From assembly GCF_000003605.2 (NCBI RefSeq), contig NW_003119425.1:58956-88500 (forward strand): a stretch of 29,545 nucleotides of DNA, in the 5' to 3' direction. The notes under the pieces are model-generated. The model ran no database searches. It was not told the origin of the DNA and worked only from the letters and a program-made list of their open reading frames with translations. Shown here piece after piece: positions 8,294 through 18,600 of the stretch; positions within the stretch are counted from its first letter, which is position 1, and every line of letters begins with the position of its first letter. The translations under genes were made by a program, and so were the position numbers. Source of the DNA: Saccoglossus kowalevskii. Taxonomy: Eukaryota > Hemichordata > Enteropneusta > Harrimaniidae.

Positions 8294-10489
8294 GCACATT
8301 TAATTGGAATTCCCCGACATCGATAAAACGGGCCATCGTGTTTGCCTTTGGTGAGCTACTTTTATTTACACGTTGGACGTCAGTACCGGGTGTTTTTCGA
8401 GAAGTTGGGATTGGCCAGACGACGATTTGTGTTTGCCGTTATGGCGGGAATGACACCCATGTAAACTAAGAACAAATAATTATTTTTTATATAGCTCAGA
8501 GTTATTCATTTTCAGTTTTGATTTTAATCGTTTTCACCCCTTATTATTAAATGCCAGTCTCTTTATTTGTTTTCCGAACTCAACATTCTATTTCTATGCA
8601 CAGTACGAGGCTTTGATACTCAGTAATGCAATATATTATTGCGAATAATCTGTGGTAATGACGTCATAAAATTTGCTGGTATTGACAATGCTATAATATA
8701 AGTATAAGACAATCAATGGTATTGGTCAAAAGTGATCACATGATCAATTGATAAATATTGATATTGGAGTGTATCAGCATATTCCTTGTCTCTGATGTCA
8801 TTTTGTGTGTTACTGGCCCTCAAGTCATAACATCCGAGATACTTGGATTGTTGCAGACAATAAAAAATGATGGATGAAAATTTTTATAAGATTTTCCACT
8901 AGGGGCTAATTTTGCATCTGGCTCAAATTTTAACTGCCTTTTTTGGGATAATAAAACAGTTCGTCCCAAAGTTGACATCAGCCTCAGGCGAGACCAATAA
9001 CTGTATAGTATTCTTTTAATATTTAAACCTTAGTATTGTACATTTTCCTGTTACAATAACTTGATTTAGGATGCCCAGAAGTGAGCAAAATTTATTTAAA
9101 CTGGACATACATTATATACGTTGACGCTCTGGCTTAATGAAGATTTTGAGAGATGTACAATTGTCAATCACAAGAAGCGTACAGGTAATTCTCAATCACA
9201 TGCTATTTAAGGTGTGTGGACTTGAACATCCACAGTGTATTAGGTTATTCAAACATTATGCCATTTAATCACGTAAGATGAGGTAATGACTTTTTTCAAG
9301 CCGCCATTATCGCACTGTATCGGTACATGTAGGTGGGCGACGAAAACATTTGTCTGCATTACGGTTACTAGTAACCGTGTCTGCATCTAACTCGAGTTGA
9401 ACGTGTTCGCAGGTTGATTTATTTAGTTTCCGGGACTTATTAAAACATGTTTTTGATAACTAGCTGACAAATATGGACGCGGCGCGGGAGACTGTTCTAG
9501 AACAAACTATTGGTGTCCATTGAGTTCAGCAACATCATCATGAATCAAGACAATCTCAGTAAAAATCGGTATCCGAATATCGCGGCAATAGAAAGGGCCA
9601 ATAGTAGTACTATAACTTAGTTATTGTTCAAAACACATGTTTCGCAGTAAATATAGATATTACTCACCATTTAATTTTACGCTTTCGGGATATTTCTTTA
9701 AAGAAGAATTGCACAGCACCATGATATCACAACTTGCTTTTTAGGGGATTTCCCAAGCCTCGCTATGGTGACACTGCGCGCCCGCTTACGGTGGACATAG
9801 CATCAACTTTCTACTTTACAGAGAATGCGAAAATTGTCGCTTGGACATATTATGAAAATATTATATTCAAAACAACAATTACAAGAGAACTGGTGATGGT
9901 TGTGAACCATAACTGCCTCAGCACAAAGACTGTTGTGTATTTCAAGGGAATGTAAAGGGAAATATATTGGAATGATACCTCTGTGTAATTTACAATATAT
10001 CCGCATTAACCTTCACCGTGAAGTACAATATGGGAGTTGTCTTTAATGACTGGTAGGAGCAAGGCTGGGCACATTTTGCGAAATACATTTTTGTAGTAGT
10101 TAGTTAGAATTACCAGACACGTAATCGAGACATTGTGGGATATCGAAATATGAATGATAAGCAGCAAATGACATTTCCAGAGATATAGTTAGAATTGAAG
10201 CAAAGGAGTGGCCTATTAACCCATGAACCATACTCACACATATCTGTACATATCATCCTGTCTTATTGGGTGGTGGGGGAAAGCTGACATGTACACAATC
10301 ATAATAACTGAAATGGTCTCGGAATGGAAAACTGTTTTATTACTTGTAAAGAATTATGAACAATATAAACTGAAATTTAGAAACTATGAACAATAAATAA
10401 TGAAAATCTGTGATTTCATTTGCTGCACAGTTTTCAGTAAATTATTAACAGAACTATAAAATTTATAAAACACACAGAGATTCACTTCG
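8294..10489. other. Intergenic spacer, no gene recognised
   Basis: Mostly AT-rich, with slightly GC-richer patches near 8330-8460 and 9470-9600. The ORFs are short and overlap on opposite strands, as expected by chance. Confidence 0.5.
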
Positions 10490-10625
10490 CACGTGCGGAT
10501 TTAGGGAGAGGCGCGACAGCCCCCCCCCCTTTCAGCCCGCAAAAAAAAATTGACAAATCAATTGACAAACCCAGCCCACGTCAAAAGGAGCGCGCCCCTT
10601 ACTGAATTTCTGGACGCATGGAGCC
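10490..10625. repeat. GC-rich segment with C9 and A9 runs, likely dispersed repeat
   Basis: The segment CGGATTTAGGGAGAGGCGCG, followed by a C-run, TTTCAGCCCGC and an A-run, stands out from the AT-rich surroundings. It resembles a common non-autonomous repeat type of marine invertebrates. Borders and family are uncertain. Confidence 0.4.
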
Positions 10626-10842
10626 GGGAACAGCCACTGGTGGCGCAGTATGCAATCGAGACCTAGACCTATTTCGGCTTGCCGCAATGTGATTAAAATA
10701 AGATCCTAGTTTCGGCTTTTTTTGTATATATATATTTTTATTTTGATCTAGTATTTAGTATAATCATGAAAACCTTATAAACATAGTGCAGACTTCATCT
10801 TTCAGTTTATTCATAGCGTTTCTTACCTTTAAAACAGTACTT

Positions 10843-10974
10843 CCTGGATAGTTGCTGCAGTTTTGCAGCTCTTATTGGCCGCTTAAGCTATTTTGGTATT
10901 ACGTTGCGGTCGCCCCGCAACGTATACCACGACCAAGAGAGCTGCATAAACTGCAGCAACCTGGATAGCTGCTG
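10843..10974. repeat. Nested palindrome with direct-repeat flanks
   Basis: The outer arm GTTGCTGCAGTTT-TGCAGCTCTT at 10851-10873 pairs with 10935-10960. The inner arm GGTATTACGTTGCGG (10895-10909) pairs with 10915-10928 around a TCGCC loop. CCTGGATAG(T/C)TGCTG occurs as a direct repeat at 10843-10857 and 10960-10974, just outside the outer arms. The structure is GC-rich in an AT-rich neighbourhood. It could be a foldback or transposon end, or a structured RNA. Confidence 0.75.
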
Positions 10975-10977
10975 TGT

Positions 10978-11268
10978 GTGTCTATGGAGACTTATGAAAG
11001 AGGTCCTGGGTTTCACCACATTGATGGTGCTGAACGTTGTCTTCGTATTCGAAGCCAACACATACGCGACGATACCAGATATACAACAGCTAACAAGCCA
11101 CGCCAACCCAGCGACTGCCGAGGATTTGTACACACTCCCACCGTGTCATACGCTGTAATATACAATGACAATCCTGGTTTCCCAATAACGCTTGATCCAG
11201 TGCTTCGAGTATACCCGAAATATAATCTTACAATCGCTTACGAGTCGTCAAAACGTTCAGTTTGGTGA
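10978..11268 (+). other. Unrecognised ORF in a GC-richer block
   Basis: A 96-codon frame follows the palindrome and ends PGFPITLDPVLRVYP, then NLTIAYESSKRSVW and stop. The same bases are also open in another plus frame and on the minus strand, so base composition alone may explain it. No signal peptide, domain or splice context was recognised. Confidence 0.2.
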
Positions 11269-11280
11269 CAGCTGTGAAGG

Positions 11281-12065
11281 ACACCAAGATTTAACAATTA
11301 CATTAGAACATCGCGATGTTCTTTTAACACATGAAACGGATGTGCATAAGCCTAAGTTTGTATAGTTTAAATACGCATACAAGCACCCGTATATATATTT
11401 TGACAATAAACCTCTCCTTCACCGTGACGTTGTGCAAATACAAACAAGACATTTCCAAGCACCCGACATTCTGACAGTGTAAGTCAGTGATGTGATGGTA
11501 AAACTTCAGTCGCTCCACAAATTCCAGCAATATTGTTGGGTTACCTTGTATTCTGGTATACAATTGCAACTGAACCTCATATTGTAAGATGACCTGCAAC
11601 AGGAGGTTTAAAAATGCTGTCTATTCTACTCAATGACATAGCTTCACTTGTGAACACTTTCAAAAACAATGTTTCTACAAGTGTCGTATAAATCCGAATG
11701 GAAATTCCGGAGTGACGCCGAATATTTCTAACGAGTCACCCAATCTAAAAACGTCTTCTACCAGTCTAGGCCAATCATTATGGTGCGGGGTAATAAATTC
11801 TGATTAATGATATCGTTACCATGGAGAAGTATGTCTAATGTTTCACGAGAACGACTGTCCCTAGAGATTTTCGTCTTCTCAATTTCTCAAGATACACGTG
11901 CCAAGGTTGTATTGTTTACAAGAAGGAAATTTCATTTGGCAGCATTCTTGTATTAATTTCCAACGCACAAATAAGAAGCAAATACTATTACTGAAGCATA
12001 GAATTTGCATGTATTTTTTTCTTCCGGCCATTCACGCAAGCTGAATCCATAATTGCTGAAAAGAT
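11281..12065. other. Intergenic spacer, no gene recognised
   Basis: Only chance-length ORFs were seen, the longest about 91 codons on the minus strand with no recognisable features. Confidence 0.45.
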
Positions 12066-12069
12066 GCTG

Positions 12070-12435
12070 AATTGTTCGAGTTACGGACATCGAGTTACGA
12101 AGATCGAAAACATCGAGTTAAGGAAATGACGACGCCCATATTTTTAAAACCAGGCCCACTTTTGTGAAACCACGCCAAAATGTTAACACGATATTCAATT
12201 AACAGTTAACAGAACTTCGAGTTATGGGCAACATACATTTAGTTTTTTGTTAAACGTCCACATTCCGTAACTCGAACTTTAAATAACAGTTAACCAAACT
12301 TCGAGTTATGGGCAACATATATTTTTTGTTTTGTTTAACTTTCAAATTTTGTAACTCGAACTTTAATTAACAGTCATATTCAAACTTCGAGTTAGTAACT
12401 CGAAATTTAACAGTTAACCGAAGTTCGAGTTACAG
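12070..12435. repeat. Tandem array of TTCGAGTTA / TAACTCGAA inverted pairs
   Basis: TTCGAGTTA occurs at 12216, 12300, 12386 and 12424. Its reverse complement TAACTCGAA occurs at 12268, 12352 and 12396. Unit spacing is about 84 bp, carrying ACAGTTAACCAAACTTCGAG and ATGGGCAACATA. At 12386-12404 the two arms are separated by one base, a near-perfect 19-bp palindrome. Looser CGAGTTA copies start at about 12076. Confidence 0.85.
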
Positions 12436-15291
12436 CAACGTAGATTTTTGTTATTGTTCAAACATCCAACAAAGCATCTTTCATTTTTGACCGCGCAATA
12501 AGCTAGCTTTAAATTCGCAAAATCCAGGAAACGTTTTAGTAGGAGGGAGAGTAAAACATCGTTGATTAAAACAAAGTAAATCCAATAGCAGGAATACTAC
12601 TGATGTTTTCTATATATAACAGAAAGAACAGGGTCACCAGGGAGTTCTCTCCCTCTTTCCGAATGTAGCCGTTCTTGGTGATTATATAAACACACTATTA
12701 CACAAGCATCATTGAGTAGGATGCGTTCAAATGTTTTTTTCTTAAACACATGTCAATACCCCGTAATATTTCTACGCCTCACTGTTTTACCCATACACTT
12801 TGGTTGCAGCTGCAGGCCAAATCATTATTTCGTTAATGAACTTCTATTTTCCATATGTGACTTTTTAATAATCTACGGTATCATATGGTAAATGTATTGT
12901 GTGATGGAAACCTTTAATATTTGTCGCAGATTTGAACAGGTTCTATTCTTATACATCGCTATGTTATATTTTCTCCATAAATGATCACACACAAACATTT
13001 GTTCTCACAAATATATTGGACAATAGATACCCCAATAGACTTCTAATTGCATACTCACTCAAGTTACCTTAAACATATTCCCAATTACTTTTAATTATTT
13101 TTTTTTTATCTCAAAACGCTATAAAAATATAATTAATGATGACATGTGAGTGGGATATCACCCTGGAAACTGCACCCAGGGACATAATGAAAATATAATG
13201 AAACCTTGTTAATAACGCACTAATTACCCGCAATTACTATGCTCATTCAATCAATTGACACTTCTAACAATCTTTAATACAATTCGACTATATTAACCAA
13301 TTAATAAAACACAAAATTTAATTTAATGTATGTATGTGTGTGTTGTTGTTTTCAAAATGAATGATCGGTATTATCTCCACCTACACGTGTACGCAATTAA
13401 GGCAAGACACAGTATGTCAGAACTAACATGATAGAATCAAACAAAGAAGGTTTTCTGTAATATGCCAGCATATATACTAGTAATACGAGTGTTTAAAACT
13501 GGAATGGCGGACCTCGTGACAACATAGGACTGTTGATTCAAATTTCCCATAAAGTACCAGCCCGTTTGGTCTATGCAGCACAGACCAGTAATATTAACAA
13601 GAGGATCAGTTTCCCCTATTTTATCTAGACGTGCTGTCTATGGTTTAGGTTTCAAATTATTCAAATTATTAAAAAAGATGGTTTTGACAGTTTCACTTGT
13701 ACCCAATATATGTAAGAATATTCACATAGAATAAAACTAGTATACATAAGGTGACACTTATAATATCATTGTATTATTACATGCTGTACTGTGTTTGATT
13801 TCTATTTGTTACTTCTAGCAAAGAATTTCTTAGATTCGACATTGCAGAAAATGTTGTAACCATGACGCCAGTTTAGGTTTATAAAAGCAAAGGTGGTGGC
13901 CATGTTTCATCATGCAAATGACACTCCGTAATATCTAATTGGAGTGTGAAATCGTCTTTTTGATGACCAGAATGCATTGTGTATTTTATTTATTCTGTCG
14001 TAAACAATTACAAATATAGCTGTAAGCAGCAATGATTGGCACATTGATTAAGTACGTTTTATATCGATATGAAGCTGCTAAGAGTATCATGACATAGACA
14101 AGTCTATGCGAGTCCGAGCCTACTATTCTTTGTTACATGGGTTTATCGTGATTAGGTGGTTATGTCATGTCATTATACAAGGGATTATAAACAGACCATT
14201 ATTGAGACAGATATATCAGGGGAGTGAGGTAGGAATATTTTTAGCAACCAAAACAATGTTCATAGCAAAAAACAGAAAATAACATTTTGTGTTTATTATA
14301 AACCTAATTCCCACTATAATAATTATTTTATTGACCCCTAGCAAACAGTTCAAGTTCATATAAATATGTTATTAGGTAATTATAGTCCTGTAGAATATAA
14401 CCAGACGTTTTATACAATTCTCAATTCGGTGGACAATCAAATTACTAAGGACTATGATTACTGACTAGTTTCTATATATTATATTTATCTGTCCAAGCAG
14501 ATTTTTTACATATGTTCTTGACCAGTATATCTGATTCTTGGAATACACATTCACTGTGACGAGGGTTTGTTTGTGGACGTGTCCTTTAACAAATCATATC
14601 ACATCAACGTGGTTTCAATAGCTTATTGTCTGCAAGTCAGTCATTGCTGCCTGCCTCTATCTTTGTGTGTGGTTGCGATATCGATGGTTCGGGCTACAGC
14701 TTATTTATGTATCGACACCTGTTATTTTTATCAACATGGTTTTATTGTCGAATTTATACTACTATTACTGCTAATGACGAAGTTATCAGTACCGGGTGAA
14801 ACATTTATTTGCATATTAACAAGTACTGAAAAGTATATTATTTCGATCGAATTATTGATACTACGTCACCAATTAATCGGGATCTAAGCCTATAGGGCTT
14901 GTGTATTTTTTTTTATTTCTCTGGGTGGATATTACAGTATTGAAAAGAAAGAATTTGAAAATCACTTATCCTAATGCTTACTGCGCAGATGGTAGGAGAC
15001 AGAGGAATGAAGCATAACACAGCCATTGAATATAATAATGATATATTGGTGGTCAAAATGACGTAGCGATTTCTATCCTGTAAACTGATCCAATTGTTCT
15101 TGAAATAAGCATGATTGGGCTGCCAGTGGTTTACACATACACATGATTATAAGCAATTTACTGTGTGAATCTTAATTATCTTAATTGCTTTGGCGGATAT
15201 AGTTAAAAATGATGAACTGCGACAATTGAAAAGATTGTTATCAACTAACCTATTCTGAAGTGGATCGCATCATTTCCCTTTTCCCGCGAGC
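12436..15291. other. Intergenic spacer and presumed 5' flank of gene B
   Basis: AT-rich, with no recognised gene. A 106-codon hydrophobic frame at 14567-14887 has no domain, signal or splice support. No clear TATA box could be tied to a gene B start site. Confidence 0.45.
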
Positions 15292-15609
15292 ATGGCATTC
15301 CAAGTGTTGCCCTGTATATACTTTTTTGCTATCACAGTATACATCTTTAAGTGCACACCCGTGGCTAGCGTGTTCGAAAAAACGTCCGCACTCACGAAAA
15401 TTATACATCCACCGAGTTTACTACTGTGTATGTCCGCATGTATTGATCAAGGAGACATGTGTCTGTCAGTTCAGTTCAACAAGGAGAAAGCTGTTTGTGA
15501 ATTATACAGGGCGACTCTAGAAGGCAATTTTACTGAAGATGCTGCTTCACCGAGAAAAGGTTGGATTGCCAAAAATAAAATTCAAGTGGAATTTGATAGC
15601 GAACGAGAA
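15292..15609 (+). CDS. Gene B exon 1: signal peptide and PAN/apple-like domain
   Basis: The ATG at 15292 is followed by a hydrophobic stretch (CIYFFAITVYIF). Next come a PAN-like pattern with four cysteines, CMSAC, MCLSVQFN and AVCELY, and a possible N-glycosylation site NFT at 79-81. The exon ends in phase 0 at the consensus donor GAGAA|GTAAGT. An overlapping frame from 15260 lacks these features. Confidence 0.7.
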
Positions 15610-18600
15610 GTAAGTGTTAACTGTATGTAACCTGAAATTTAACATAAATGGATATTCGTTTCTCTTGATCAATACTAGCTTGATATTTGATTGGTAAATA
15701 TAACTATGTTCCAATTATACGCCCCAGTATGCATATTTTAACACCGGGGAGTTGCCCAAGACTGTGTTTTGACGATTGATATGTAGTATGTATTACATCC
15801 CCATTAGCGTATCATCGATCGTTGTGGTTTACGGTATCATCAAGATACTCATAACAATTATAATTGCCGTTTCCAACAAATTTGAAAGACTGGACCTAGT
15901 TTACATGATGTACATAATTATGCTACAAGATATGAGAAGGATCACACCTTTTAACTTGTGCTATACGTATTTTCCCCAGTGCACGCCAAGTTTTAAACTA
16001 CACCTCAGTAAGTCCTGTACGCAATCTTGTATATTGATGTGTAATACGTTTACAGGTGTATAACAATCCTTGTGAAGAAAACCCCTGCAATGACTACGGA
16101 TGGTGTGTTGCACATTCTGACCGCGATTACAAATGCACATGTAGATCTATGGATGGTTTCACAGGAATCAATTGTGATATTCCCGGTAAGTGTAGTATCC
16201 CCTCAATTTATATGTTAATAACGCTACGTAGAGGGCTTGTAATATTGCATAATATGTGTTGATATGATGAGTGGTTATATTTCGACATTGACGTATCCAT
16301 TTCTCATTGTAGTTCTGAATCATCTATGGAGTGTATGGTCGTTATGGAGCGACTGCAGTGCTACCTTTGGTATTGGATATCGTGAAAGAAACAGACAATG
16401 CACTCACGGATATGATGGCGAGATTGTTAAAGACAAAATGTGTTCGGGATATCCAGTTGAATTTGTGAAATGTTCTACTCATGATGGTGTGTTGCAGTTA
16501 TTTTCGAATAATTTAATATTATAATCAGATATTCAATGTTACATTGATTATTTTTTGCACACCAAAGTGTAACGAGTTTAATAATTTGTTATTTTTCAGA
16601 GCATTTTTTACAAATATTAATTGTCTCATAGCTATGTACAATCCTGAGTAAATGATGTTTTTTTTTTAAATTTCAGTTGACATTATCACGTCTCTAAATG
16701 AAGGTAAACTATATATATTATCATTATTATTTGCCATTACCGCATGTTTGTGGCTGCACGAGTTAACCTAATCCGAGCGATGCTTTGCTTGGGAAATTTG
16801 AAAAACTAATCAACAATAATTTATACTGGTTGTATTATGATGTATTTGTATTTAGCATTTTCAGAAATACCTCAAGCAATTCCAAGGTTAAACGGACCAG
16901 GAGATTTGATCGGCAATGGTACTCTCCAATTATTTGTGAAATGGTTTGGTGGCTGGATTGGTGTGAGTGGTGGATTGGACTTTAAAGAAGCGAAAGTTGC
17001 ATGTAAACACCTAGGATTCCCTGGTGCAATATCAGGTAATTGTTGTTTCTTTCTTCTTAACATTGAATTTTTAGTGAATGTTCTTATAGATACTTAACAC
17101 TTTTAACACGATTCCGAAATTTAAGTTCGAGTATCGACCCGAAGATCAGTAATACCGAGATGGTAACGTAACCAGCTGATAAGCACTACTGAAATTTCAT
17201 CAGTCAGCAAATCATAGAGTTTGAATTATTTATATTTTATTTATAATATTAATACGAACATTTCAAGGGTCTTTTGTTTGCGTTGATTAGCGGCTGAGGT
17301 CACACGGCTAAACGGTATCCAGGAATGTTGTACATTTACATAATTATTATGTTAATGAAAGCAGAAACGAGAAATTATTGTATTCTGTAACTCTATAAGT
17401 TGCAGAATAAGTTGTATAAATAATTAATGTATAGATTTTGATGTGCTGTAATATCTATTTATGTTTCAGCATGGTCTACCAATGTGATGACCACAGCAAT
17501 TCCAGTTGTCTGTGTTGTGAACTGTAACGGTACTGAACTATCCCTTAACGAGTGTGGGATCACCATGTCACCTAATACATACCACACATATGGCGGTATT
17601 TCATGTCTGAATTGTAAGTACCGATCACAATAACAATATTGTAGATATAATTGTCTAAAAGTAATATGCTAAATGTCTTGTTGTTATTTGTATTCATAAA
17701 TACATTTACCATATCATTTCAGACGTTGAGTGGGGTGCATGGTCCCAGTGGAGTAAATGCTCTAATTATAGGGAACGTACAAGGTCGTGTGTTGGTGTTA
17801 GCTGCCCAGGGTCATCTAACCAACAACAACTACTTTCTTTCGCTCAGACTGGCCTTGGTAAATATTGTTAGATGCATAGCTATTTTAGTACAGTATGTTC
17901 TATTGGATATACCTATTATGTGTTTTGTTATATTACAGTCAAATTCATTGGCTATATTACGTGTGTAACAATGCTTTCTATGGAAACTTGAATACAATTA
18001 GAAATTAGAATTCATGTTAGAGTCGTATCAAATACGTTATCAATTTTAATATACTTAGTTAATCGTGTGGGGTTAATAGGACCCTTCACGGGAACTTTAA
18101 TCCAATCGCGAATACCATACATGAAGACGGAATACAGTCAGTTAACCATGGTATGGTATGTGAAAACAAATCACTTACTCATTCACGCGTGATGTTGTTC
18201 CTTTGTTGATGTGCCACTTACTTAATCATGCATCTGGAGGTTTGGTCTTACCAATTTAAATCGATGTCGCACACACCATTATACTAATCAATAGTTAATA
18301 TTTGTATATGTGTATATTAGTTTAATTTTATCCATATAGACAGTATGATTCTTTTGAACAAAAATCATAGTAGGAACACAATGTGATCTGTGTTTTACGA
18401 AAGTAAATTAACATCAATGGAGGGAATGAGATCCTTCTGCATATGGGTATATATGGATAACAATATACATCTATATGGGCAGCAATCTACCAGACAAGTA
18501 TTGCCAACTATGAATCATTTTTTGTATCAAAAGCCATACAGTAATAATGACATAACTTTCTGAGTGCGTGTGGTGAATCAACATCAGTGGCCATGCATCC

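Noticed and set aside
10904-11158. Overlapping plus and minus ORFs near the palindrome as channel or receptor fragments
   Set aside because: A faint likeness of the plus frame to a DEG/ENaC extracellular block could not be supported; several frames are open at once.
14567-14887. 106-codon plus-strand ORF with hydrophobic stretches
   Set aside because: No recognisable domain, no splice context and a composition typical of translated AT-rich DNA. The first codon is not ATG.
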